Shown piece by piece: positions 15,623 through 23,535 of a stretch of DNA of 64,000 nucleotides. The notes beneath the pieces were generated by a model. The model made no database searches. It was not told where the DNA came from and saw only the letters and a program-made list of their open reading frames with translations. The stretch covers positions 1-64,000 of the forward strand of contig JACJWY010000009.1 in the NCBI GenBank assembly GCA_020636955.1, given 5' to 3'. The position numbers and the translations under genes were made by a program. This DNA is from Thermoleophilales bacterium. GTDB taxonomy: Bacteria > Actinomycetota > Thermoleophilia > Solirubrobacterales > 70-9. Each line of letters opens with the position of its first letter. Position 1 is the first letter of the stretch.

Positions 15623-16939
15623 TCAGGAATCGAAGCCGAGACCGAGGCGGTCCAGGGTGCTCAGCCAGAGGCCGCGGCGGCCGCCTTTGCGATCGGCGGC
15701 GGCAAGTCGGTTGCGGGTGAACTGGACCACTCCGTAGCGGAGCGGTTCGGGCGGGAAGGGCATCGGTTTCGTCCGGGTGTACCGGAGTCGGGTGATTTCG
15801 TTGTCGGCCCCATCGAGCAGGTCGAGCCCGACCTCGGCCGAGAAGCGGCTCGCGCCGACCCCGAGACCGGTGTGCCCGACCGCCCAGCCGACCCGGCCTC
15901 CCAGGGTCGTGCCGTAGAAGGCAAAGAAGCGCGAGCAGGTGTCGATCGCTCCGCCCCAGCGATGGGAGAAGCGGATGCCTTCGAGTTGGGGGAAGGCGGT
16001 GAAGAAGCGCTGGGCCAGACCGGCGAAGCTCTGGTCCCGCTGGTAGGCGCCATCCTCAACCCTGCCACCGAAATTGTAGATCGCGTCATAGCCACCCCAG
16101 AGCAGGCGGCCACCCGGTTGCCCCTCCGTGGCGGCATCGGGCCCACCGTCGATCGGCCGGTAGTAGTGGAACTGGTTCGAGCAGTCCGACATCCCCTGAT
16201 GGTTCTTCCAGCCCAGCGAATCCCAGTGGGCCCGGCTTAGCGGCTCGGTGACCAGCACATAGTCGTAGACCGGGATCACCCGGTGGCGGATCTGCCGGAC
16301 CGGCACCTTGAAGGCCGAGGTCGCGAGCAGCGTCCGTCCCGCCTTGATCGATCCGTTCGCGGTTCGGACCTCGACCCCCAAACCGGACTTGTCGAATGAC
16401 ACCATCGGGGTCGACTCGTGAATCCGTACCCCGAGCCGGCCGGCATAGGCGGCGAGCCCGTCGCAGAGCCGGACGGGGTCGACGGACCATTCGCCCGTTT
16501 TCTGCCAGAGGCCTCCCCGGTAGACCGGCGAGTTCACCTCGGCCCTGATCTGGTCGGTGTCGAGCATCACCGCCTCGTGCCCGTATTCGGCCAGTTCTTC
16601 GACTCCTCCCCGGAGCTCCTCGACCTGGGCGTCGGTCACCGCGACTTCGATTGCGCCCGGTTTTCTCAGGTCACAGTCGATTCCCTGCTCGCCGATCACT
16701 CGTTCGATTCCGGCCAGGTTCTCCAACCCCAGCTTTTCGAGCAGCGGCACTTCGTCCGGAAAGCGGGCGAGGCCGTTGCCAAGGCCGTGGACCAGGGAGG
16801 AGGACATGAAGCCGCCGTTGCGTCCGCTGGCCCCGACCGCCAGGCTCTCGCGCTCGATCAGGACCACTTCCCGGCCTGGGTCCCGCTCCTTGGCCCGCAC
16901 CGCCGCCCAGAGGCCGGTCAGGCCCCCGCCGACCACCAC
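15623..16939 (-). CDS. FAD-dependent oxidoreductase (DAO family); N-terminus runs further upstream
   Basis: 438 residues from GTG 16939, the first canonical start. The FAD-binding GGGLTGLWAAV and ASGRNGGFM motifs place it among DAO-type amine/amino-acid oxidases related to gamma-glutamylputrescine oxidase. GTG 16939 falls inside the first beta strand. In frame upstream the sequence reads ADPAPFWLSGPRPKPHPPLEG and then IECDLVVVGGG, which looks like the normal N-terminus of this family, but the frame has no ATG, GTG or TTG before a stop at 17171-17173. An ATC at 17095 sits six bases after TACAGT and could be a rare leaderless start. Substrate unknown. Confidence 0.8.
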   Translation of the reverse strand: MVVGGGLTGLWAAVRAKERDPGREVVLIERESLAVGASGRNGGFMSSSLVHGLGNGLARFPDEVPLLEKLGLENLAGIERVIGEQGIDCDLRKPGAIEVAVTDAQVEELRGGVEELAEYGHEAVMLDTDQIRAEVNSPVYRGGLWQKTGEWSVDPVRLCDGLAAYAGRLGVRIHESTPMVSFDKSGLGVEVRTANGSIKAGRTLLATSAFKVPVRQIRHRVIPVYDYVLVTEPLSRAHWDSLGWKNHQGMSDCSNQFHYYRPIDGGPDAATEGQPGGRLLWGGYDAIYNFGGRVEDGAYQRDQSFAGLAQRFFTAFPQLEGIRFSHRWGGAIDTCSRFFAFYGTTLGGRVGWAVGHTGLGVGASRFSAEVGLDLLDGADNEITRLRYTRTKPMPFPPEPLRYGVVQFTRNRLAAADRKGGRRGLWLSTLDRLGLGFDS

Positions 16940-17208
16940 GAGGTCGCATTCGATGGCGCCCTCCAGGGGAGGGTGGGGCTTCGGTCTCGGGCCGGAAAGC
17001 CAGAACGGCGCGGGGTCTGCCTCGGCATAGGAGAGTCGATCGGATTCAGACGGCTCCGAGACCGGCCAGACTGCTTTGGTGCCCGCGGGTGCGATTGGCT
17101 GACTGTAGCCGACCGAGCCGGTATGTTGGCCCCGAGTCCCTGGGGCCTGGAGCAGGAGTTCAGGGCGCTGTCAGAACGATTCCGCAGTCAACGACCCCCG
17201 GGACAAGC

Positions 17209-17829
17209 TTGAACTTCAAGCCCAAGAGCAAACATGAACTGGCGAGACTGAAAGATGAAGAGCTCATCGCCTATGCGGTTGCTGCCCGGGATGCCGGCGA
17301 ACAGGCTGAATTCCAGGAGGCTCTCAAGCAGTTTGTGGCCAGCCGCATCGGCCTGGTTGACTACTGGGTCGGCAGCAAGGTCGGGGCCAACGACCGTGAC
17401 GAGGTCGTCGGCAATGCCATGGTCAGCATCATCAAGAGCGTCGGCAATTTCAAGGGATCCAGCGCTGGCGAGTTCGTCGAATGGATGCGCTCGATCACCA
17501 GGAGGCGGATCGCAGACCACTACAGGGATAGCAAGAAGGACCCCGGTTCCGTTCCGATTGACGAGCAGGCAGCAGACGAGGAAGACTGGGGTCCCGTCCT
17601 GGGCGAGCCGGATGAAACCGGCAGTGTCGAGGTCCGGATGGTGATCGAGGAACAGATCAAGGCCCGCAATGCGGTCCAGCAGGAGGTGATCCGGTTGCGG
17701 ATCGCCGGGTTTTCGTCCATTGAAACCGCGGAAAACTGCGGCGGCGAGAAAATGACAGCGACAAATGTCGACAAGATATTTTCCCGCTTCCGCAAGGACG
17801 TCGAGAAGGAACTTTGGGGTGAGCCTTGA
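17209..17829 (+). CDS. Sigma-70 family (ECF-like) RNA polymerase sigma factor
   Basis: 206 residues from TTG 17209; longer starts overlap the N-terminal region of the divergent oxidoreductase. Region 2-like sequence runs from about 50 to 110 (DEVVGNAMVSIIKSVGNFKG, FVEWMRSITRRRIADHYRDS) and a region 4 HTH is near 160-195 (VQQEVIRLRIAGFSSIETA, then VDKIFSRFRKDVEKEL). The 2-4 linker is acidic. It would direct RNA polymerase to an alternative regulon. Its stop overlaps the TTG of the next gene (TTGA), and the third gene is an ImmA/IrrE peptidase, suggesting a regulated sigma module. Confidence 0.85.
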   Translation: MNFKPKSKHELARLKDEELIAYAVAARDAGEQAEFQEALKQFVASRIGLVDYWVGSKVGANDRDEVVGNAMVSIIKSVGNFKGSSAGEFVEWMRSITRRRIADHYRDSKKDPGSVPIDEQAADEEDWGPVLGEPDETGSVEVRMVIEEQIKARNAVQQEVIRLRIAGFSSIETAENCGGEKMTATNVDKIFSRFRKDVEKELWGEP

Positions 17830-18494
17830 GCGAATCACCTGACAAGCCGGACATCGTCACGCGCGCCTTCGACGAATACGTCGCTTCCTTTCGCGGCGGC
17901 CACGGCGACCCTGCGCCCTTTCTGGATCGATTTGAAGGACGCCAGCGCAAGTCGCTGGCGCTGATGATCGAAGCCTTCGTCGAGACCGGACCCCGGTCAA
18001 ATCCGGATCCGGCAGACCCGCGATTCGAGAAGATCTTCGATCGGGTCTTGGCCCAGGTCGACGCTCCTTCAGGGGGATTGGCGGAGTTCCTGGCCAAGGC
18101 CCGGCAGAAGGCTCGCAAGACCCAGGCCGCTGTGGTCTCCGCCCTGGCCAGGTCACTTGGGGCGACACCCCGGGAAGAAGACAAAATCGACCGCTACTAC
18201 CACCAGCTCGAATGGGGTTCATTGCCGGCAAGCGGGTTGAGCGACAGCCTCTACGAGATGCTGGGAAAGATCCTGGAGGTCGAGCCCCGGTCGCTGAAAG
18301 ATGCGGCTGCCTCTCCCGGTTCCCGCTACGGAGCCACCTCCGGTCCGGTCTTTGCCCGGTCGTTCGAGCAGATCGAGCTCAAGGACGACGGTTCGGTCGC
18401 TCCTGGGTCTGCAGGCAGCGAATTCGCCGAACAGGCCGCAGAAGAGAGCTCGGACAGACCGGACCGGATCGACGAACTGTTTACCGGCGGCTGA
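17826..18494 (+). CDS. HTH-like protein, candidate regulator of the adjacent sigma factor
   Basis: 222 residues from TTG 17826, coupled by a 4-nt overlap to the sigma gene. No catalytic motif. Residues about 85-155 (FLAKARQKARKTQAAVVSAL, IDRYYHQLEWGSLPASGL, LYEMLGKILEVEPRSLKD) resemble the helix-turn-helix part of XRE-like regulators that pair with ImmA/IrrE peptidases. The N-terminal 80 residues are helical and the C-terminus is acidic and low in complexity. I infer that it may bind the sigma factor or DNA and be the peptidase target; no experiment or close homologue known to me proves this. Confidence 0.6.
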   Translation: MSESPDKPDIVTRAFDEYVASFRGGHGDPAPFLDRFEGRQRKSLALMIEAFVETGPRSNPDPADPRFEKIFDRVLAQVDAPSGGLAEFLAKARQKARKTQAAVVSALARSLGATPREEDKIDRYYHQLEWGSLPASGLSDSLYEMLGKILEVEPRSLKDAAASPGSRYGATSGPVFARSFEQIELKDDGSVAPGSAGSEFAEQAAEESSDRPDRIDELFTGG

Positions 18495-18503
18495 CCGGCC
18501 TTC

Positions 18504-18509
18504 TACAAT
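18504..18509 (+). promoter_or_regulatory. -10 box (TACAAT) for ImmA/IrrE gene
   Basis: TACAAT ends 8 nt before GTG 18518 and would give a leaderless transcript, letting the peptidase be expressed separately from the sigma gene. Confidence 0.5.
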
Positions 18510-18517
18510 CGACCTCC

Positions 18518-19195
18518 GTGGAGGAGGGGAGAAGAGAACCGATCAGGCTGGTCACCACGCTCGAACCGGAAGAGCTCGCCCGGATCGAGGAGGAGGTCCA
18601 GGTGATAAGAAGCTGCGTTCCGGACTGGGTCTGGAATGGTCGCAGCCTGCCGGTGCCGATCGATCTGATCGCGCGGGAGATCTACAGCCTTCGTGTCCGG
18701 GTGGTCAGCGAGGAGGCGATGAGAGAGGCGATTGGTGAAGACCCGGAAGGTCACTACGGACTTTCGGGACTGTTGCTCTCGGGAGAAGGCGAGATCTGGG
18801 TGAGCAAAGGTGAACTCGACTATGACTGGGGCTCCCGCAGGCACCGGTTCACGGTCGGTCACGAGCTCGGACATTTCGTCATGCACCAGAGCAAACAGCC
18901 ACGGATCTTCTGCCGCGAAATCGAAAACGGCGAATCCGCTGAAGACGAATCCGCAGGAGGTCAGATCGACCAGAACGATCCGGTGCCGAGGCCGGTCCCG
19001 GAAGCCGAGGCCAATTCATTCTCGGCGGCGATGCTGATGCCGATCGACGAGGTGCGAAAGAGGCTGGCCGCTGAACCGGCCGATCCGGTCGCTGACCTCC
19101 AGGAGTTCTTCGGAGTCAATCGCAAGCCGGCGGTCCGCCGGGTGGAGACCTTGCGGCTACTCCAGGGTGTCGGCCAGGCGGGCGGCCAGGGATGA
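18518..19195 (+). CDS. ImmA/IrrE-family metallo-endopeptidase
   Basis: 225 residues from GTG 18518, chosen because TACAAT ends 8 nt upstream; the longer open frame overlaps the preceding gene and is unlike a protein. Zinc motif HELGH is at 115-119 in FTVGHELGHFVMH, and the third ligand is probably Glu 164 in EAEANSFSAAMLMP. Family members ImmA and IrrE (PprI) cleave a partner repressor in response to DNA damage or stress. Here the partner would be the HTH-like protein encoded just upstream. The last 39 nt overlap the convergent recD2 gene. Confidence 0.88.
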   Translation: MEEGRREPIRLVTTLEPEELARIEEEVQVIRSCVPDWVWNGRSLPVPIDLIAREIYSLRVRVVSEEAMREAIGEDPEGHYGLSGLLLSGEGEIWVSKGELDYDWGSRRHRFTVGHELGHFVMHQSKQPRIFCREIENGESAEDESAGGQIDQNDPVPRPVPEAEANSFSAAMLMPIDEVRKRLAAEPADPVADLQEFFGVNRKPAVRRVETLRLLQGVGQAGGQG

Positions 19196-21286
19196 GTAGC
19201 GGCGGCCGGCTTCGTCGCGGCGGACGCCGTTTTCGAGGGCGGGGCGGTCACCTACCATCACGCACATCTTCCGGGCCCGGGTGATCGCGGTGTAGATCAG
19301 CGGACGGGAGAGCATTCCGGAGTGGGAGCGGCTGCAGACGAAGATCACTACCGGGATCTCGCATCCCTGGGACTTGTGAACCGAAATCGCGTAGGCGAGC
19401 TTCAGGTCACCGGTCTCCGAGTAGGGGAGCTCCACCGACTGGCCGTCATCGGTTTCGAGGACCACCATCTCCTCTTCCGGATCATCCTCGACCAGGAAAC
19501 AGATGGTGCCGTTCATCAGGCCGAACTCGTAGGCGTTGCGGGTCTGGATCAACCGGTCGCCGATCCTGAAGCGGTCGCTCATGGCCTTCCCGCCATCCGG
19601 GTTCAGGCGCTGCTGGAGCTCCCGGTTCAGCGCGTCGATTCCGGCCTCGCCCCGGTAGATCGGAGCCAGGACCTGAGCGTCACGGATCGGATCCAGGCCC
19701 AGGCCGGCTTCGACCCGCTCTCCGACCATCTCGACCACGGCGCTCCTCACCCGCTCCGGGGTGACCCTTTCCAGGAAATGGAAGTCCTGGATCTGATCCG
19801 GACCCGGAACGAGGTGGGGCGGACGGCCCTGGTTCACCTCATGGGCGGCGGTCGTGATCATCGACCGCGCGGCCTGGCGGAAAATGTGGGTCAGCCTCGT
19901 GACCGGGGCGATCCCGGATTCGATCAGGTCGGCGAAGGGCTTGCCAGCGCCTACCGGAGGCAGTTGATCGGCATCCCCGACGAAGACGATGTGGGTGTCA
20001 TGACCCAGCCCGTTCAGCAGCACGTCAGCCATGTGCAAATTGATCATCGAGGCCTCGTCGACGATCAGCAGACCGACCGGAAGGGGGTGACCGGGCTTGT
20101 AGGTCGGCTCCGATCCCGGTCGCCACTCCAGCAGGCGATGAATGGTCATCGCCTCGGCCCCGGTCGCCTCGCCGAGGCGGCGGGCCGCCCTGCCGGTTGG
20201 CGCGCAAAGACCGACCCTGACCCCGGCGGACTTCGCTTCGCGCACGATTTCCCTGGTGCAGACCGTCTTGCCGACACCGGGTCCGCCGGTGACCACGGAA
20301 AGCCGCGATCCGAAGGCGCCGACCACTGCCTGCCACTGTTCCGCGGTCAGCCTCTCGTCGCCTTGCTGTTCGGGCGAGTGCCCGAGTACCGGCTCGGCGC
20401 CCGCCCTTTCCTTCAGGTCTCCAGCCAGCCAGCATTCCCGGTCCAGCGTCGACTGCCGGTACACCCTGTCTGCTTCCGTGATCACCCCGGGACCGGAGGT
20501 CAGGACATCGGGTTCGGGCCTGTAGCCAAGAAGCCCGGTTGTCTGCGTGACCAGTTCTCCAAGAGGCAGGTGGGTGTGGCCACGGCGTTCGGCTTCCCCC
20601 AGCAGATACCAGGCGGCGGCCTGGGCGCGGCGATCCGACTCGGGCGGGAAGCCGGCCGCAATCGCGATCGTGTCCGCCCGGGCGAATCCGACCCCGTCGA
20701 TCTCGGTCAGCGAGTAGGGATCCTCGTGGATCGTTTTCATCGCCCGGTCACCGAAACGGGCGTGGATCTTTCCGGCCAGATGGGCCAGTCCATGGGGCGC
20801 CAGTTCGACGTGGAGGTCGCGCACGGCCCGGGTTTCGTACCAGCTCTCCAGGGCCGACTCTCGCTGTTTCGCGCCGAGGCCGGGCAGGGAGCCGATGATG
20901 GTTTCCGGGTCGGCCGCGATCTTCTCCAGCACCTCCGGTCCGTGAAGCTCGCAGAGCGCCTCCGCCCGGACCGGGCCGATGTGCCTGAGCGAACTCAGGT
21001 AGGCGACCTGGCCGGCCCGGTCCGAGGGATCCATCGGCAGCGCGGAGAAGACCTGGACCTGGGGACCGTATTTCTGGTGCTCGCTCCACTGGCCGGCCAG
21101 CTTGGCTCGCTCACCCGGCTTGAGATGCCCGATCGTCCCGGTCGCCACGAACTCGTCTCCGGAATCGTCGCGAACCTCGACTACCGCGAAGCCGTCATCC
21201 TCGGCGGCCCAGATCACATGCACAACTTCGACCGCCCCGTTGAAGGACGCTTCGCTCTCAAAGAGTTGGCCGGGCTGCGACTCCAC
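19157..21286 (-). CDS. recD2: RecD2-family ATP-dependent DNA helicase
   Basis: 709 residues from GTG 21286; longer frames run into the divergent padR gene, and TACTCT six bases before this GTG supports it. An N-terminal OB-like domain is followed by helix-hairpin-helix repeats (HIGPVRAEAL, LPGLGAKQRE, IDGVGFARAD), then an SF1B helicase core: Walker A GGPGVGKT, Walker B LLIVDEASM, motif III GDADQLPPVG, SVHKSQGCE and YTAITRARK. RecD2 is a 5'-3' helicase involved in recombination and replication repair independently of RecBC; no recB or recC is nearby. Confidence 0.93.
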   Translation of the reverse strand: MESQPGQLFESEASFNGAVEVVHVIWAAEDDGFAVVEVRDDSGDEFVATGTIGHLKPGERAKLAGQWSEHQKYGPQVQVFSALPMDPSDRAGQVAYLSSLRHIGPVRAEALCELHGPEVLEKIAADPETIIGSLPGLGAKQRESALESWYETRAVRDLHVELAPHGLAHLAGKIHARFGDRAMKTIHEDPYSLTEIDGVGFARADTIAIAAGFPPESDRRAQAAAWYLLGEAERRGHTHLPLGELVTQTTGLLGYRPEPDVLTSGPGVITEADRVYRQSTLDRECWLAGDLKERAGAEPVLGHSPEQQGDERLTAEQWQAVVGAFGSRLSVVTGGPGVGKTVCTREIVREAKSAGVRVGLCAPTGRAARRLGEATGAEAMTIHRLLEWRPGSEPTYKPGHPLPVGLLIVDEASMINLHMADVLLNGLGHDTHIVFVGDADQLPPVGAGKPFADLIESGIAPVTRLTHIFRQAARSMITTAAHEVNQGRPPHLVPGPDQIQDFHFLERVTPERVRSAVVEMVGERVEAGLGLDPIRDAQVLAPIYRGEAGIDALNRELQQRLNPDGGKAMSDRFRIGDRLIQTRNAYEFGLMNGTICFLVEDDPEEEMVVLETDDGQSVELPYSETGDLKLAYAISVHKSQGCEIPVVIFVCSRSHSGMLSRPLIYTAITRARKMCVMVGDRPALENGVRRDEAGRRYSSLAARLADTLE

Positions 21287-21292
21287 CAAGTG

Positions 21293-21298
21293 AGAGTA
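21293..21298 (-). promoter_or_regulatory. -10 box (TACTCT) for recD2
   Basis: On the minus strand TACTCT ends six bases before GTG 21286. It lies 17 bp from the divergent padR -10 box, so the two genes share a very compact control region. Confidence 0.5.
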
Positions 21299-21315
21299 AA
21301 GGGCGTCGCGGCCTT

Positions 21316-21321
21316 TAGACT
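21316..21321 (+). promoter_or_regulatory. -10 box (TAGACT) for padR
   Basis: TAGACT ends 8 nt before ATG 21330 with no Shine-Dalgarno sequence between. Confidence 0.5.
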
Positions 21322-21329
21322 CGCCTCCT

Positions 21330-21791
21330 ATGGCCGAGCCGTCCAAGCCGCTTGGAGATGCGGTCGCCGAAGCGACCGAGGCAACCAGCCTGCCCGAGCC
21401 CGCTCGCAGAAAGAAGACCGGCAAGGCACAGGACGTGTTCGGCGGGGAGATGCGCCGGCGCGACCTGCTGCCACTGCTCATCTTCCATCTGATCCGCGGT
21501 GAGCCTTCCTACGGCAACCAGTTGATCGACGCGATCGAAAGCCTGACCCAGGGTGTGATCTCGGTAAATCCGAACACCATGTACCCGTTGCTCAGGGATC
21601 TCGAGAGCAGAGGGATGATCGAAGGCAGCTGGGAACATCCCGACAAGCGGACCCGGCGCTTCTACTCGATCACTCCGGCCGGCGAGGCCGCTTATCAGGA
21701 ATTGCTTCCCGAGATCGAGCCTTTCCTCGACTCGGTGATCCGTTCGGTGACCATGATCAAGGCCGAGGTTTACGGCTCCCGGGCCGACTGA
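21330..21791 (+). CDS. PadR-family transcriptional regulator
   Basis: 153 residues. After a charged 40-residue leader the winged helix reads LLPLLIFHLIRGEPSYGNQL, VNPNTMYPLLRDLESRGMI and KRTRRFYSITPAGEAAYQEL, the standard PadR pattern; a short C-terminal dimerisation helix follows. PadR proteins repress detoxification or transport genes and often autoregulate. It is divergent from recD2 with only 43 bp between the two start codons. Confidence 0.9.
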   Translation: MAEPSKPLGDAVAEATEATSLPEPARRKKTGKAQDVFGGEMRRRDLLPLLIFHLIRGEPSYGNQLIDAIESLTQGVISVNPNTMYPLLRDLESRGMIEGSWEHPDKRTRRFYSITPAGEAAYQELLPEIEPFLDSVIRSVTMIKAEVYGSRAD

Positions 21792-21880
21792 CCGACCGGT
21801 AACCGGCTTCGGGTGGTAGTTTGCCCCGGGTAAGGCCGGGAGGAGAGAACCGGCACCGCATCATGATGTTGGAGGAAGTT

Positions 21881-22084
21881 ATGCCGACTGGGACAGTCAA
21901 GTGGTTCAGTGACGAGAAGGGCTTCGGATTCATCACACCTGATGATGGCTCCAAGGACGTCTTCGTCCACCACTCAGCCATCCAGGCCGACGGGTTTCGC
22001 ACCCTGGCCGAGGGCGCCAAGGTGAGCTACGAGTCCGAAGAGGGCCCCAAGGGCCCCGCAGCCGCTTCCGTCGAGACCATCTGA
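21881..22084 (+). CDS. Cold-shock protein (CspA family)
   Basis: 67 residues from ATG 21881, chosen for the TTGGAGGAAG ribosome site just upstream. RNP1 KGFGFI and RNP2 VFVHH are present, so it is an OB-fold RNA chaperone for single-stranded nucleic acid. It differs at only a handful of positions from the second copy at 29989-30192, and both share the leader GATGTTGGAGGA. A terminator follows. Confidence 0.95.
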   Translation: MPTGTVKWFSDEKGFGFITPDDGSKDVFVHHSAIQADGFRTLAEGAKVSYESEEGPKGPAAASVETI

Positions 22085-22107
22085 ACCCGGTCTCGGAAGC
22101 AGTTTGG

Positions 22108-22133
22108 AACGGCCGCCCCCCGGGCGGCCGTTT
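22108..22133 (+). terminator. Terminator after first csp gene
   Basis: AACGGCCGCC and GGCGGCCGTT form a 10-bp stem with a 5-nt loop, followed by a T-rich tail (TTCTCGTT). Confidence 0.8.
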
Positions 22134-22169
22134 CTCGTTCAGGGCCCGGGGCCACGAACCGGTTCGAGG

Positions 22170-22198
22170 TTGAGGGGAAAGCGGAGCAGGAGTAAATT
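22170..22198 (+). promoter_or_regulatory. Promoter of cyclopropane fatty acid synthase
   Basis: -35 TTGAGG (22170-22175), 17-bp spacer, -10 TAAATT (22193-22198), then 8 nt to ATG 22207. It is the best-formed complete promoter of the leaderless type in the window. Confidence 0.6.
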
Positions 22199-22206
22199 CC
22201 GGGGAC

Positions 22207-23535
22207 ATGTACAGCACAGGTGGTATCGCCGATCGATTCGTTCCCCTCTGGTCCCGGGCCGAAGGGAGGCTGGGCAGGCCGATTCCGGCGGCGCTCCGCT
22301 TCTGGGACGGAAGCGAGATCGGGCCGGGCGAAGAGGGTTCCTGCCCGGATGTAATCGTGCTGAGGAACAAGCGGGCGCTGAGCTATGCCGCGAGCCGCCC
22401 CGACCAGCTCGGCATCGCCCGCGCCTTCGTCGCCGGCGACCTGGTCCTGGAGGGCAGCATGGAGAGGGTGATGGCGGCCGGCGCCAGCCTTTACGGCTTC
22501 GACTTCACCCTGCAGGACAAGCTTGAAGCGGTTAAGCTGGCGGCCCGGATCGGGGCGATCAAGATCCCGCCGCCGAAACCCCCGGAGGCGGAAGCGAAGC
22601 CCAGGGGGCGTCTCCATTCGCTGCGGCGTGACAGTGATTCGATTCAGCATCACTATGACGTCTCGAACGAGTTTTACCGGCAGATCCTCGGTCCGACCAT
22701 GGTCTATTCCTGCGCCTATTTCAATTCGCCGGACGACAGCCTGGAAGAGGCGCAGACCCGCAAACTCGATGTCGTCTGCCAGAAGCTCCGGCTCGAGCCC
22801 GGGGAGAGGTTGCTGGACATCGGTTGCGGCTGGGGATCCATGGCGATTCACGCTGCGTCCAACTACGGGGTCGAGGTGGTTGGTGTCACCCTTTCGATCG
22901 CCCAGGCCGAGCGGGCCCGCGAGCGGGTGGCCGAAGCCGGACTCGAGGACAAGGTGGAGATCAGGATCCAGGATTATCGGGAAGTCTCGGACGGCCCCTA
23001 CGACAAGATCTGCTCGATCGGGATGTTCGAGCACACGGGCTCCGACATCGACACCTATTTCGTCGAGACCGCGAAGCTCGGGAAGCCCGGCGGCCTGGCC
23101 CTGCACCACGGGATCTGCCGCCAGCACAGCGACGAGGAATCACCGAACACTTTCATCACCCACTACGTGTTCCCGGACGGCGAGCTTCACCGTGTGGCCC
23201 GGGTCATAGCGGGGCTCGAACGTTCCGGGCAGGAACTCCGGGATGTCGAAAACCTGCGCGAGCACTATGCCCTTACGCTCCGCCACTGGGTCGCCAACCT
23301 GGCCGCAAACCAGGAAGCGGCGATCGCCGAGGTTGGCGCGGAAAGGGAGCGGGTCTGGCGGCTCTATATGACGGCCAGTTTCCTTGCCTTCGAACGGGGT
23401 GACGTCGGGGTGAACCAGATTCTCGGGGTGATCCCGGAAAAGGAAGAGATCGCTCTCTACCGGGCTTCTCCGGGGCTCGATCTCGCGAGACCCGATTTCG
23501 TGCGGCACGAGATCTCAGTGGATCAGGTCGGGTAA
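22207..23535 (+). CDS. cfa: Cyclopropane-fatty-acyl-phospholipid synthase family
   Basis: 442 residues. The N-terminal acyl-carrier-like domain precedes HYDVSNEFYRQILGPTMVYS, the canonical CFA start of catalysis, then the SAM site LLDIGCGWGSMAIHAA and IGMFEHTG with the conserved Glu/His pair. The enzyme adds a methylene (or methyl) from SAM to unsaturated phospholipid acyl chains in the membrane, a stress adaptation. The 3' end overlaps the convergent GGDEF/EAL gene by 21 nt. Confidence 0.92.
   Translation: MYSTGGIADRFVPLWSRAEGRLGRPIPAALRFWDGSEIGPGEEGSCPDVIVLRNKRALSYAASRPDQLGIARAFVAGDLVLEGSMERVMAAGASLYGFDFTLQDKLEAVKLAARIGAIKIPPPKPPEAEAKPRGRLHSLRRDSDSIQHHYDVSNEFYRQILGPTMVYSCAYFNSPDDSLEEAQTRKLDVVCQKLRLEPGERLLDIGCGWGSMAIHAASNYGVEVVGVTLSIAQAERARERVAEAGLEDKVEIRIQDYREVSDGPYDKICSIGMFEHTGSDIDTYFVETAKLGKPGGLALHHGICRQHSDEESPNTFITHYVFPDGELHRVARVIAGLERSGQELRDVENLREHYALTLRHWVANLAANQEAAIAEVGAERERVWRLYMTASFLAFERGDVGVNQILGVIPEKEEIALYRASPGLDLARPDFVRHEISVDQVG

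Noticed and set aside
19322..21502. 726-residue open frame on the plus strand
   Set aside because: Antisense shadow of recD2; no recognisable motif, and recD2 has a complete set of helicase motifs.
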